A stretch of DNA of 37,730 nt from Paulinella micropora (GCA_009731375.1 BJOX01000254.1:305478-343207), one strand, 5' to 3'; numbered from the stretch's first letter, positions 1 through 9,827 are shown. Numbers and translations: made by a program. Notes: a model not told the origin generated them from the sequence alone.

Positions 1-401
1 AAGTATTCTGCGACTTGTCCTTTATATTCACTGTCGTTGTCGGACGTAATCCTTTTAGGTTTCGGCATTTTTTTTAATCCTTCCAATACTTCGCCAGTTG
101 ATTTATTTTTGATCGGTTCAATCCATCCACGACGAGAATAAACATCAATCATCACTAATCCAAAATTGTAGTTTTTGTTTCCTTTCTTAGTAGCTATTTT
201 AGACATATCCATTAAGTCAATAAACACTTGGCTTAATGGTTCAGGCTCAGGTGCTAATATAGTATTCCATTTTTTAGGGTTCTTAGATTGATGGTGTATT
301 TCAGAAGCTTCTTCAATTTTCTGTTTTTCAAGTTCTTCCTTATCTTGCGGAGACTCCGCCTCCGTTTCAGTATTTTGCGGATTGCTGTGTTTATGATCCA
401 T
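1..401 (-). CDS. Retrovirus-type integrase (rve/DDE), N-terminal part, cut by window edge
   Basis: The - strand is open from an ATG at 401 to the left edge (about 133 codons) with no stop. After a charged N-terminal stretch the protein reads like the start of an rve catalytic core: a first acidic residue in FIDLMDM (near residue 74), a strand with VMIDVYSRRGW, and a second Asp in SDNDSEYK (near residue 123). The spacing fits the D-D part of a D,D-35-E site. The final Glu lies outside the window. Polintons, Mavericks and some polinton-like viruses use such an integrase to insert into host DNA, which fits the polymerase, ATPase and capsid genes nearby. The N-terminus contains an in-frame palindrome (347-359). 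I see no break in the visible part. Confidence 0.85.
   Translation of the reverse strand, partial: MDHKHSNPQNTETEAESPQDKEELEKQKIEEASEIHHQSKNPKKWNTILAPEPEPLSQVFIDLMDMSKIATKKGNKNYNFGLVMIDVYSRRGWIEPIKNKSTGEVLEGLKKMPKPKRITSDNDSEYKGQVAEY
347..359. repeat. Palindrome inside the integrase frame
   Basis: GCGGAGACTCCGC is a perfect 6-bp stem around one base. It codes for part of TEAESPQ in the charged N-terminus and resembles the GCGGAGTCCC portion of the in-frame element at 7025-7043. Confidence 0.5.
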
Positions 402-503
402 TGCTGTATGCGGCTAAAAAAGTAAGGTAGTTTATCACGATATATAAAAGAGTAAATAATAAGTCGTGCATAAAGTTATATATTGAAAGATTTTTAAAAA
501 GTT

Positions 504-1013
504 TCAAAATTTAAGAAACATTTTTGAAACATCATTACTTTCTTTTTTTGGTTTATCGGGTTGTTGATTATAAACATTGACGCTAACACTGCTTGTCTTC
601 TTCCCTCCTTTCTTAGGCTTAGGCTCTTCCTCTTCCTCACTTTCGCTCTCACTCTCGCTCTCCTCTTCCACTTTCTTTTTTACCACTTTCTTCGCCTTCT
701 TCTGTTTGGCTTTAAGTTTCATACCAGCAACCCGTTGGGCTACTATATCTACAAAGTCGTGTTCTACTTCCTCGTCCGAACTACTTTCCTCACTTATCTC
801 ACCGTCCCTCCCATCAATCATATCCTTCGCCAACTGCTTCTTAGTAATGTGGTCCATCTTTTCATCATTGTTCATTTCTTTCACATTCTTAGCCTCTTCC
901 TCAGCAAGTAGTTCCCTAGCCCTCTCAATCTTTCTTTGCCTAGCATACTGTTTCTTCATTACAGTCGCTTTTTCAAGGTTCTTTATGGCAATCTCTCTAT
1001 TACCTCTTGGCAT
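504..1013 (-). CDS. Charged low-complexity protein of unknown function
   Basis: This frame of about 169 codons starts best at the ATG at 1013 (MPRGNRE). A longer reading to 1094 would overlap the start of the divergent fibre gene. The protein begins with a Lys/Arg/Glu-rich helical stretch (IKNLEKATVMKKQYARQRK), then has an acidic Ser/Glu segment (SESESESEEEEE), a Lys/Gly stretch, and ends SKMFLKF. I recognise no family. The alternation of acidic and basic low complexity suggests a nucleic-acid or capsid-associated protein, but that is a guess. It lies between the integrase (same strand, about 100 bases downstream) and the fibre gene (divergent). No frame damage is visible. Confidence 0.65.
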   Translation of the reverse strand: MPRGNREIAIKNLEKATVMKKQYARQRKIERARELLAEEEAKNVKEMNNDEKMDHITKKQLAKDMIDGRDGEISEESSSDEEVEHDFVDIVAQRVAGMKLKAKQKKAKKVVKKKVEEESESESESEEEEEPKPKKGGKKTSSVSVNVYNQQPDKPKKESNDVSKMFLKF

Positions 1014-1085
1014 TGTTTGTTTCGGGTATATATCTAACCAAAAATAATTTTTATTCGGATTAATTATTATCCAATTTATATAATA
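1014..1085. promoter_or_regulatory. Divergent AT-rich promoter region
   Basis: Seventy-two bases separate the - strand gene starting at 1013 from the fibre start at 1086. The stretch is strongly AT-rich, with TATATA-type words on both sides (GGTATATATC near 1026 and TTTATATAATA just before 1086). Role inferred from position and composition only. Confidence 0.4.
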
Positions 1086-4000
1086 ATGGCGCAATACAAA
1101 AGTTTATTAGGCCTTAATGAGCTAGCCGTAGATAGTCTGAACATACTTAACCTTGATTTAACGAACACTAATATTACAGGCTTAAACACTGATAGGGTGC
1201 CAGAAGATGCTGACCCCGTAAATCTTTATTTTACCGACGGGCGATTTGATACACGATTGGCTACCAAATCAACAACAGACATTAAAGAAGGCAAAAATTT
1301 ATACTACACAGAGCAACGAGTTAGGGATAATGAAGAGGTTAAAGCCTCAACTCAACACCGCTCTAATACGAGTAATCCGCACCAAACCGGTCTATACAAT
1401 TTGATAGACACAAACATATCAGCACCAACGGTCGGTCAATACTTAACATATAATGATGTGGATGGTAAATGGAGGAATACAACCATTGGTTCAATTGACA
1501 TACTCTCTGATGTAGTCATAACCGCACCCGTGGCGATGAATAGTTATCTAACATATAATTCAATAAACTGGGTAAATAAAACATTTCCGATAAATGTGGA
1601 TGAAACGGGCAATATTAGTATGGGAGGTTATTTGAACATAACGGGAGTTAATTTACTAAATACAAAAGATGTTGATGATTGGATAACGGAGCACATAGCG
1701 AACAATGCGAAAGTGTCCGCAGATGGTTCAATTAATACACACAGCGATGTGTTAATTACAGGAACACCCGCCGATAACCAACTACTCATTTATAGCACGG
1801 GACAATGGAGAAATGTTGCTTCACCTTTTCTTAGATTGGATGGCACCGCGAATATGACGGGCGGATTAAATATGGGATGATTTGCTATTTCAAATGTTGG
1901 TAATGCTGACAATATTGATGTTTCTGCCCTTGATACTTCTGTGGTCAAACTAACAGGAGACCAAACCATAGGAGGAATTAAAACATTTAGCAGTATAATA
2001 AATGCGAGTGCGGGTATTGATATGAAAAGCCAAAGCATAACAAATGTAAATCTGGTTGATGGCGTGGATGTTTCTACTCTTGACACTTCTGTCGTTAAAC
2101 TAACAGGAGACCAAACCATAGCAGGGAATAAAAAATTTACATCAGTTTTAGAAGTAAGTGGTTCGTCCAATCCTACTACTTTTGATGGTATTGGCATCGC
2201 CTTTGATACAAAAATAGGAATGATTGCCGCACAAAAGACAGCAACAGCGACTTGGTATCCGATACAAATAACGGGTTCGTATGTAGAGTTATATTCAGGT
2301 AATAATGTAATTATAACCGCAACTGGCACTACACTATCTTTGAATAACAACAAAATAACAAACTTAGCCACACCATCAGCAACAACGGACGGAGCAAACA
2401 AAAGTTATGTGGATACATTAGACGGGCAAAATGTGAAACTAACAGGAAACCAAACCATAGCAGGAATTAAGACATATAGCAGTGGTGTGGAAATAACGGG
2501 AAATTCAATCAATTCAACAACAAAGGGCACATTTATCGTTTTCAATTCTACCAGTAATATCGGCTCTATTGCTAGTTTGGATATGAAAACTGCAACATAT
2601 TACAACTTTGAAATTTCTGCGAAAAAAATAAGTTTTATTATTGACGGGACGATTGTCGGTTGGGTAAATGCTTCGGGGCTAGATTGTAATAGTAGCAAAA
2701 TAGCCAACCTTGGAACTACAACATTAGCGACGGACGGAGCGACAAAAGGGTATGCGGACACATTGGACGGGCAAAATGTAAAACTAACAACAGACCAAAC
2801 CATAACAGGAAGTAAAACATTTAATGGGGCTAGCACTACGATAAAATATCTAACTTTAACGAACAATGCAGATTTTAATAATCAAACAATCACTAATGGT
2901 GGAAATATAACATATAATGGGGCGAGGATATTAAACCAAAATGGAGGAGATATATTCTTTTCACAGACATCAGGTGATTATCAATATTTCTTATTTACTC
3001 TAAATACCGCTACAAGTGGAACCGCGAACCAAAGGGGTTATGTATTTACGAATGTAGCATTTGACGCAAAAGGAGCAGGACTTTATATTTCAAAACTTTT
3101 GGATAATAAAAGTGCTTCGTCTGACATTGTCCGTTTTAACAATGCTGGCGGTATGCGTTTTTATGGTGCTTTGGATATGAACTCAAACAATATAACAAAT
3201 GGCGGAACAATAACGGGAACTACAATTACTTCAACCGCGGGTATATCAACGACGACACTAACCGCAAGCGGATTATTAACAGCGACAGGAGGCTCTAGCA
3301 TAGTCATACAAGGAAATACTAATGGAGGTAATACGAGAGGAATATTTTTGTGGGACACTGGCAATACAAATTATGGTATTTATATGGCTTCAAATGGGGG
3401 AGCCACAAATACCAGAAGTCTAGCGGGAGGGTCTGCGGTTGCAGGCAATGATTTCACTTCTTTTGCCGTTAGATTTAGGGTAAGTAATGCTTCAACCGAC
3501 GGATTTATATGGGAGAACTCGTCCGAACAATTATTAATGTCATTGAACGGGGCAAACGGGACTTTATGGACGAAAGGATTAATAACGGCTAGTGCGGGGA
3601 TATCAACAACAACGGCAACCGCAAGTGGATTAATAACGGCAAATGCGGGAGTATCAACAACAACATTAACCGCAAGCGGATTAATAACAGCAAATGCGGG
3701 AATTACATACACAGGCACACTAACAACGGCATCAGCATCAACTAATGGAGCGAAAATAGCAATTCAAGGACAAACAGACGGAACGAATGCGAGAGGAATA
3801 TTTGTATGGGATGCTACTGATTCAGCATGGGGGATTTATATGTCTCAGTCTGGAGCAATAAATCATTAAGCGGAGGAACAGCACCAGCAGGAGGAGGTGG
3901 AGGATTAACTTCTTATGCTATTAGATTTAGAGTGAATGGTTCTTCAACGAGTGGGTTCATATGGGAGAATAATTCAAATACTGCTTTAATGTCATTAAGA

Positions 4001-4465
4001 GCAAGCGATGGGCAGTTATGGGTATTGTCTAATCCAATTCAATATTCAGACAGGAGAAAAAAAGAAGATATAAAGGAATGTTTAGGCTTAGATTTTATTA
4101 ATAAGTTAAACCCAGTATGCTATCGTATGATTGATGACAACAAGAAATGTAGGACTGGCTTAATAGCACAGGAATTAGAAGAGATACTAACAGAAATGGA
4201 TATGCTAGATTTTGGCGGTTTTATAAAAGAAACAATTATGGTTCCCTGTCCAAAGCAAAGANNNNNNNNNNAATTGAAGGGTGTAAGTATCAATCCAGAA
4301 GATGTTAAATGTGTTGATAGTGGCGATGTCGGTTATGGTATAGGTTATTCAGAGTTTATCGCCCCGTTAATTAAGGCGGTTCAACAATTATCAGAAAAAA
4401 TAAATAATATAACTAATGATATAGCTGACTTAAAAAAACAATTAGCAGAAAACAATGCCACCTAG
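1086..4465 (+). CDS. Tail-fibre-like protein with C-terminal S74 intramolecular chaperone (interrupted)
   Basis: This long gene of about 1,125 codons is seen as three open pieces. Piece 1 ends at an in-frame TGA at 1878-1880 and the same frame continues. Piece 2 runs to about 3857, where loss of one A in GCAATAAAT shifts the frame. Piece 3 ends at 4465 and contains a 10-N gap at 4262-4271. The shaft has at least four LTGDQTIxGxKTF-type repeats (near 1950, 2100, 2440 and 2780), Gly/Thr-rich ISTTTxTASGLxTA repeats (3240-3700), and a duplicated module with GIYM, RFRV, GFIWEN and LMSL motifs (3330-3590 and 3790-4030). The end carries the peptidase S74 signature YSDRRKKEDI with TGLIAQELEEI. In phage and algal-virus fibres this domain trimerises the shaft and then cleaves itself off. 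Probable role: receptor-binding fibre. The breaks may be decay or sequencing errors. Confidence 0.8.
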
Positions 4466-4537
4466 ATTACACCCTCCACNNNNNNNNNNTCCCAATATAA
4501 TTTTTGAGTTCGTAATTACAATGCCACCTAGATTACA
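4455..4537 (+). repeat. Direct repeat flanking a 10-N gap
   Basis: ATGCCACCTAGATTACA occurs at 4455-4471 and again at 4521-4537, with a 10-N gap (4490-4499) between. The first copy overlaps the fibre stop and the second begins the membrane protein. This could be a real start-region duplication or an assembly artefact at the gap. Confidence 0.55.
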
Positions 4538-4865
4538 TCCCCCACCGCCAGTCATTGAAATAGACGGCGAACTAACACCAGAGTTGAAGAACCGTGTTTT
4601 GGATATTTCGTTGAAGAATGAAGAAAAAAAAGTAGAGCACGAATTGGAAGACAACTGGAATTGTTGTTGTATAAAGAACAGACCGACTGACAGCCGACTT
4701 ATTAAGTATCTGTTTCAAATGGGTATCATTATCGCCATTATAACCCTTTGTATCGTGAGGTTATCTGAAAAGAACTTACCGTGCGAGACAGCCAACACGT
4801 ATGTCGGTATTTTGACCTTACTTATCGGTATCTGCCTTCCTAGCCCATCTAGCTCAAAGAAATGA
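4521..4865 (+). CDS. Small membrane protein with two hydrophobic segments
   Basis: The frame of about 114 codons starts at the ATG at 4521. A start at 4455 is possible, but it crosses a gap and repeats the same first residues. It begins with a Pro-rich MPPRLHPPPP, has a charged middle with a CCC motif, a first membrane segment (FQMGIIIAIITLCIVRL, about residues 70-87), a short loop, and a second one (YVGILTLLIGICLPSP) close to the end. A two-span membrane protein with a GILTLLxGxxLPSP-like tail is my impression of a recurring small protein in polinton-like viruses, but I cannot name its function. It follows the fibre closely and could be co-transcribed. Its end overlaps the convergent 4854-5114 gene by 12 bases. 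Confidence 0.65.
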   Translation: MPPRLHPPPPVIEIDGELTPELKNRVLDISLKNEEKKVEHELEDNWNCCCIKNRPTDSRLIKYLFQMGIIIAIITLCIVRLSEKNLPCETANTYVGILTLLIGICLPSPSSSKK

Positions 4866-5114
4866 ACATTCATATAGTTGAGTTTTATACCAAGAAGCAT
4901 CACCCGCACAGATTAGCGGAATGGCTTCATCAAAACTAACACACCAATCACTAAAAGGTTTATACACACATTTAAATTTTGTTTCTATTCCTTTTTTAAT
5001 GCACCACACACAACTTTCATTTTTTTTAACACTGACCCGTGAATAGAAATCGCAGGCAGTCCGAGCAGAAATATTAATTAATAAAAAGTTTATGAGCAGT
5101 AATATAGAGGGCAT
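4854..5114 (-). CDS. Small Cys-rich protein with signal-like N-terminus
   Basis: About 86 codons from the ATG at 5114. An upstream start at 5165 would run through the 28-bp promoter-like element, so 5114 is preferred. The first 16 residues are hydrophobic (MPSILLLINFLLINIS), like a signal peptide or anchor. The rest carries seven cysteines (TACDFYS, ESCVWCIKK, KFKCVY, DWCVSF, LICAGD, YECSF), suggesting a disulfide-bonded secreted or surface domain. I recognise no family. It lies head-to-head with the 5145 gene, sharing a promoter region of about 30 bp. No breaks are seen. Confidence 0.5.
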   Translation of the reverse strand: MPSILLLINFLLINISARTACDFYSRVSVKKNESCVWCIKKGIETKFKCVYKPFSDWCVSFDEAIPLICAGDASWYKTQLYECSFL

Positions 5115-5118
5115 CACA

Positions 5119-5146
5119 ATTGCAAAGCTACGTTTGCAAAACGTAT
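5119..5146. promoter_or_regulatory. 28-bp element, copy 1, in a divergent promoter
   Basis: These 28 bases are identical to 17983-18010 at the polymerase start. The core TGCAAA-GCTACG-TTTGCA is a perfect 6-bp inverted repeat with a 6-base spacer, followed by AACGTAT. In both places it sits just upstream of a - strand start codon (5114 here). The + strand ATG at 5145 overlaps its last two bases. Confidence 0.7.
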
Positions 5147-5506
5147 GACTGACTATAAATTTCAAAAGATTATTTTTCTAAGTAATGATTTTGCGGGCGG
5201 TAGTAAAACATTTGACAAAACCATTAAATTGAACTTTACCCCAACTAGAATGAATGTTAAGTATATCCACTATATGAATGATATGACTGAAACGAAAACA
5301 AAACTTCTTCATATGGACCGAATTGGAATCATTGGCACATTCGCTGATAGCAATACCGCAAACATTTCCAATCTTAGCTACAACTTGGGGATTATTAATT
5401 GGACCGACGACAATATAGTTTTAGAGTGCTTAAAACAGACAATGGCAGTATTGAGACTGACCTGCTAGCTGGAAGAATTGTTATTTGTTTAGAATTTTTG
5501 GCTTGA
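5145..5506 (+). CDS. Conserved-looking small virion or assembly protein upstream of the ATPase (frameshifted)
   Basis: The frame starts MTDYKFQKIIFLSNDF and stays open to 5468, but its last residues look wrong. From about 5415 the neighbouring frame reads KTDNGSIETDLLAGR, then IVICLEFLA and a TGA at 5504-5506. A beta-rich end of the type LLAGxIxxxLEF is what one expects of this group, so a one-base indel near 5410-5425 is likely. The whole would be about 120 residues with no membrane segment or catalytic motif. Small all-beta proteins just before the ATPase are common in polinton-like viruses and probably structural, but that is inference. The ATPase begins 15 bases downstream. Confidence 0.6.
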
Positions 5507-5521
5507 AGAAAATATAGAGTG

Positions 5522-6349
5522 ATGGAAAAAATTAACGATATACGAGTTAGACCAGTCAAGCAAAACGGAGATGGTGAAAAACTCGCCAAGGGATACAAGT
5601 TATTTGAGGAGCCTTATTCTAACATATTTTTGCTTGCCAGAAAAAAATCGGGGAAGACAACGGCACTGTTTGAAATCTTGAAACGAACGACCGACAAAAA
5701 GACCCGTATTGTCATTATAGCCAGCACGATACATAAAGATTTTATATACAAAGAAATGGTTAAGCACTTCAAGAAGAAGGGCAATCCAATGGCTATATAT
5801 ACATATTTGAAAACGGACGGATACAGTGTGATTGATTACGAATTAGACAAGCTGAATAAACCTGACGAGGAGCAAGAAGAAGGCGAAATTGTTCAGGACG
5901 GGAAGGATGAAGTAGAAAAGCCGAAGTTTTTATAATTTGGTAAAGAAGAGAAGAAGAAGCAGGAGGGAGGCGAAAAACCACCGAGACTGAGCAAATACAT
6001 TACACCAGAAGTCGTGTTCGTGTTAGATGATTTGGGTAGCGGGCTCAGAGATAAATCAGTAAGCGACCTACTTAAAAAAAATAGACACTACAAGTCAAAG
6101 GTGATTATGAGCTCGCAATACCTAAACGACTTACGGCCTGAGGCGATTAAACAGCTGGACTACCTTCTTATTTTTCCTGGACAGTCTCAGGATAAAATTG
6201 AACTTGTATATAAACATCTGGACCTCGGCTACGACCTTGAATACTTCATTGAAAAATACCACGAGGCGACCAAGGAACGGTTTACCTTTTTGTATGTTGA
6301 TGCGGTATCTGATGAATTACGAAAGAACTTCAATATTCGCTTAAAGTAA
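5522..6349 (+). CDS. Genome-packaging ATPase, FtsK/A32 type (interrupted by one stop)
   Basis: The gene has a Walker A-like loop in LLARKKSGKTTALFE (near residue 40) and a Walker B strand VVFVLDDLG (near residue 169), followed by MSSQYLNDL, a sensor-like segment seen in viral packaging ATPases. An in-frame TAA at 5933-5935 separates the halves. The frame continues without shift through an acidic/Lys-rich linker to 6349, about 275 codons in all, a normal size for the family. The enzyme pumps the genome into the capsid using ATP. I chose the ATG at 5522. The TAA could come from CAA or TAT/TAC by one substitution, or from a sequencing error. Confidence 0.85.
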
Positions 6350-6386
6350 TTTTATTATTATTTATTTTTTTATATACATTATATAC

Positions 6387-6701
6387 ATGCCAACATCACC
6401 AGTGATTATCAGTAATCCATCAGGTTACAACATCAGCTACAATCCATCAATGCCACAAGCAGGAGGTGCGAAGAACCGAAAGAAGAAGGGAAAAAAGAAA
6501 CAAACAGGTGGCAAAGTTAATTGGAAAGCAGTCGGAAAAGCGATAGTGGATGCTAATAGGTTTATCAAGAAGAACCAATTGATTTCAAGAGGTGCTACCT
6601 TTCTCAGTGATGTCGGAGTGCCTTATGCGGACCGTGTAGCGAAGGCAGCAATGAAGCAAGGCTACGGCAAGCAACGAGGCGGAGCTGTTAAGTTTCGGTA
6701 G
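6387..6701 (+). CDS. Small basic Gly/Lys-rich protein, probable virion core or minor component
   Basis: The frame of 104 codons begins at the ATG at 6387, 37 bases after the ATPase, behind a very AT-rich spacer (TTATATACATTATATAC). It has a short N-terminal segment, a KNRKKKGKKKQTGG basic patch, a central helix (VNWKAVGKAIVDANRFIKK) and a Gly/Arg-rich end (GYGKQRGG). Small basic proteins between ATPase and protease are typical of polinton-like viruses and are compared with adenoviral core or minor proteins, but I cannot prove homology by eye. The stop codon overlaps a strong hairpin (6701-6719). Confidence 0.6.
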   Translation: MPTSPVIISNPSGYNISYNPSMPQAGGAKNRKKKGKKKQTGGKVNWKAVGKAIVDANRFIKKNQLISRGATFLSDVGVPYADRVAKAAMKQGYGKQRGGAVKFR

Positions 6702-6753
6702 AAAGGGGAAACCCCTTTCAAACCCCCGTGGGGTTGTAGGGGCTTGCCCCTAC
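6701..6753 (+). terminator. Triple GC-rich hairpin at a gene 3' end
   Basis: Three palindromes lie in tandem: an 8-bp stem GAAAGGGG/CCCCTTTC with loop AAA (6701-6719, overlapping the stop codon); AACCCC/GGGGTT (6721-6735); and GTAGGGGCTTGCCCCTAC (6736-6753). The third is identical to 18589-18606. Position fits a transcript-end hairpin, as known for some large DNA viruses. The function is inferred. Confidence 0.6.
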
Positions 6754-6796
6754 GAATGTAAAATCTTATATTAATTTTTTTTCTAATAATATACAT

Positions 6797-8862
6797 ATGA
6801 AAAAATTAAAAGAAGAGGAGGTGCGGAGGCGAAGTCTCTGCGAAAACAACGACCGCCAAGGATATACAGAACCAAAGATGGCCGCCCATATATTAAAGTA
6901 AAAGGCAAACGAGCATATCTCAACTTTGGCGAGAAAACTAATGACCTTTCAACACTTCAAATCGTTAAACTGTTTTTGAAATATATGAAAGGGGATACCC
7001 ATTCCAAACCCCACAGGCGGGGTCGTAGGGGCGGAGTCCCTACAAAAGAGCGAATAATCAAGTCCGAATTCAATCGCCTTGAACACGAGAACCGCAACCA
7101 GATACAAAACCTGCTGAAAAAATATGAACTAATACACGAGCAGGAGGAAAAGGAAAAGAAGTTAAGAGAACAGGCAGAAGATGAGAAGAAAAGAATGGAG
7201 AGGAAGGAGAATGCTGACATTAAAGAAAGACAAGAAGAATTAATAAGGGAGGCGAACAGAGAGCAAAAACCTATAGAGGATGTAAAATTTGAACAAGATA
7301 GAAAAAATAATTTAATGTTATTACCACCTTTCCAACCTCAATACATACAAGGACCGCCACAAGCACCACCACAAGCACCACCATAAGCACCACAACTAGG
7401 ACCACCACAAGCACCACAAGCACCACAACTAGGACCACCACAAGCACCACCACAAGCACCCCAAGCACCAGAAGAAAAACAGATGCCATTGAAAACAAAA
7501 GAAGAGAAAAAGGCTGAAAAGGAATTAAAAGAAAAATACATTGAATTAATGAAGAAAGCGGGCTTTACAACTAAATTTATTAAAAGTTTGAGCAAAACAG
7601 AATTTATCAAACTTGGCACAGGAATAGAGAAAGCGATAGCCGATGCCCAATCAGCAGATGAGCAGAAAGAACTGGCTGAACAATACAAAAAAGAATTAGA
7701 ACAAGAAAAAAAACAAGCGGAGGCCAAAGCGAAACACTTTGAAATTAAAGATAAAATATCATACATATCCGCAGGTTTAAGAAATGATTACAAGTATCCA
7801 AAATTGGATATACCCAAAACTTTGGGCCCTGCTTTGGAAAAAGAAATGAAAGCTCGGGGCAAACCACCACCAAAAAAAGTTAAAGGAAAACACACGACTG
7901 CGGGTATGGCACAAGTTATAGTAGATGAAGGTATTGATTTAGGAATAGACCAGAATGAAATGAGAAAGAAACTCGCTGATTACTTGGGAATAAACCAAGC
8001 TGGTGCTGGGGCAAAAACGATGGAGGAATTAATACACAAACTTTTAACGATAGCAAAAATTAAGAAATATTTGAAGAAGGGTAAATACAAGAAGAAAATG
8101 AAGAAGAAGGATTATGTAAATAACTTAGTAACCGAAATGAGAAGCGACCCAAACATTAAAAATCAAGTTTCAAATAATCTCGGTATTCAACCAACCGAGG
8201 AAGCAACCCCAACCACCGAAACCATTGCCGACACCATACCTGAAACCAACACCAAACCCACGCCCGACACAATACCCGAAATCACCGCAGACACAACACC
8301 CGAAATCACCGCAGACACAACACCCGAAATCACCGCCAACACAACACCCGAAATCGTGGGAGGAGGCCCCTACAGAGGATTAATGACGGACGAAATAGAC
8401 AACATTATGAAAAGGCACGAATGGTATATCGGCACGGTAGCCAGCGATGAAATAAACAAACTGAAACCAGAAAAAAGAAAGAAGTATGGATTTATTATGA
8501 ACTTGGATAAGTCTAGCCAACCAGGCTCACATTGGATTGCTGTTTGGATTGACACCATTAAAGATGACTCTATTGAAATCTACGACCCTCTCGCACTGTA
8601 TAAGCCGACCGAGCTATTTCTACACCAAATGAAACAGCTTATTGACAAGAGTAAGCCGAGCACATATCTGCTTATGAAGGTTAATCAGGTTAAAAACCAA
8701 AGCGACACAACAGATACCTGCGGGTGGCATAGTATACGGTTTCTTTTAGAGCGAGCAAAAGGGAACCGCTTTAAATTTGCCAGCGGCTGGACGGACTTAA
8801 AAGAAAAAGAAGCGGAAGAGTTGAAAACCCAGAACGGCTATGGTTTTGATACCTTTATTTAG
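6797..8862 (+). CDS. Adenain-like (C5/Ulp1-type) cysteine protease with long N-terminal extension (interrupted)
   Basis: I read 6797-8862 as one gene of about 690 codons. The ATG at 6797 reaches the main frame only if one A is restored in the A run 6800-6805. That frame then gives PPRIYRTKDGRPYIKVKGK, a Lys/Glu coiled coil (7060-7270) and a Pro-rich PPQAP repeat. An in-frame TAA at 7384-7386 falls inside the PPQAP repeat, where CAA is expected, and the frame continues unshifted. After it come a Lys-rich region, a TP(E)ITADT repeat (8220-8360) and the protease: SHWIAVWID (His, about 8530), IEIYDPL (Asp, about 8580), VKNQSDTTDTCGWHS (Gln and Cys, about 8700-8725). This H-D-Q-C order matches adenovirus maturation proteases, which cleave capsid precursors. 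A separate start at 7483 is possible if the N-terminal half is its own gene. Confidence 0.8.
6988..7046 (+). repeat. GC-rich palindromic element inserted in frame
   Basis: The stretch holds AACCCC..GGGGT and GTAGGG(GCGGAGT)CCCTAC (7025-7043), the same two-hairpin layout as the intergenic elements at 6721-6753 and 18570-18606. Here it lies inside the protease-gene frame and codes for about 20 residues (HRRGRRGGVPTK part). Confidence 0.6.
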
Positions 8863-8879
8863 CAGGGGCAAGCCCCCGC
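8862..8879 (+). terminator. GC-rich hairpin after the protease gene
   Basis: GCAGGGGCAAGCCCCCGC follows the TAG stop directly. It belongs to the GGGGCnnGCCCC family and probably marks the transcript end. The following 100 bases contain an AT-rich spacer (TATATTTTCTATTATATAT) leading to the minor capsid gene. Confidence 0.5.
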
Positions 8880-8974
8880 ACCCCCCACAAGTGGATTGAA
8901 GTAATTATCGACTACATCGATAGATGTAAAAACAAAAAAATATATTTTCTATTATATATCCAAAAGGTCGGGTC

Positions 8975-8989
8975 GTAGGGTGTCCCTAC
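8975..8989 (+). promoter_or_regulatory. 5' leader hairpin one base before the minor capsid start
   Basis: GTAGGG-TGT-CCCTAC is a perfect 6-bp stem with a 3-base loop, ending one base before the ATG at 8991. It resembles the leader hairpins at 9863-9891 and 11439-11469 in position and loop size. Its sequence is related to the GGGTCGTAGGG palindrome family. Confidence 0.55.
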
Positions 8990-8990
8990 A

Positions 8991-9798
8991 ATGGATTACC
9001 GCGGTGGGCGAAGTAGTAATATTTACTATGTCAACAGCAAAAATAGGATAAACGGCACGGACAGCGACTTTACACACTCCATTGATATCGCTAGACAACC
9101 CGTCACACTGTAAAATTCTTCATATCTATGTGCCGAAGTCGTATTACTCTGTGGCGAGCCCCTATAATACTTTTACTCTGAGTGAAGATGGATTTGAGGC
9201 TCTGATTACGATACCAGAGGGAAACTACACAATGAACAACTTAAAAAATAAACTGGCCGAGGTGCTAACCGCAGACAGCCCCAATGACTACACATACACA
9301 GTTACAAGCAACAACACAAACACCGACCCAGAAGACGGCAAGCTGTTATTTACAGTAGCGAACAATGGAGGCATTCAACCGCGGTTTATATTTGACACCG
9401 AAACTCGCATCCACGAAGTAATGGGTTTTGACCGCGACTCAACATATTTCTTTGCTAACAATTCCATTAGGTCTCCAAATGTCATAATATTGACAGGCGA
9501 AAAAACATTGTATCTACAAAGCGACCTAGTTGGTGAGGGTGATAATCACGTGCTCCAAGAAATATACACAGCGAATGAAATCCCGTTCGGCTCTGTTATC
9601 TACGACGGCTCTGGTAGTGAATACGGAAAACGGCTATCTACGAGTTCAAGCAATGTGTATCGGTTTTACTTGACTGGCGAAAACGACCAACCAGTTAATC
9701 TCAACGGGTTAGGCATTGTTATGACATTGTTGATTTACCGTGAGACGAATTATTTTAATTTATTTACATCATTTTTTAATTTGTTAAAAAGCCGGTAA
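8991..9798 (+). CDS. Penton-like minor capsid protein (frameshifted)
   Basis: The ATG at 8991 opens MDYRGGRSSNIYYVNSKNR, with GTDSDFTHSIDI following. This frame dies at a TAA near 9110, while the neighbouring frame continues from about 9094 as HCKILHIYVPKSYYSV and then NTFTLSE. The YxVNSxNRxxGTxSDF start followed by VPKSYY...NTF is a pattern I associate with minor capsid (penton) proteins of polintons and polinton-like viruses, so one gene with an indel at 9085-9110 is the best reading. The joined product of about 268 residues fits a single-jelly-roll penton subunit, which sits at capsid vertices. It directly precedes the major capsid gene, the usual order. A start at 9082 (TTG) would lose the conserved N-terminus. 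Confidence 0.75.
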
Positions 9799-9827
9799 TT
9801 AATTATTTTATTTTTTTCTCATATTAA

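Noticed and set aside
561-1047. Overlapping + strand Leu/Ser-rich frames
   Set aside because: They are complements of the charged - strand gene 504-1013 and have no signature of their own.
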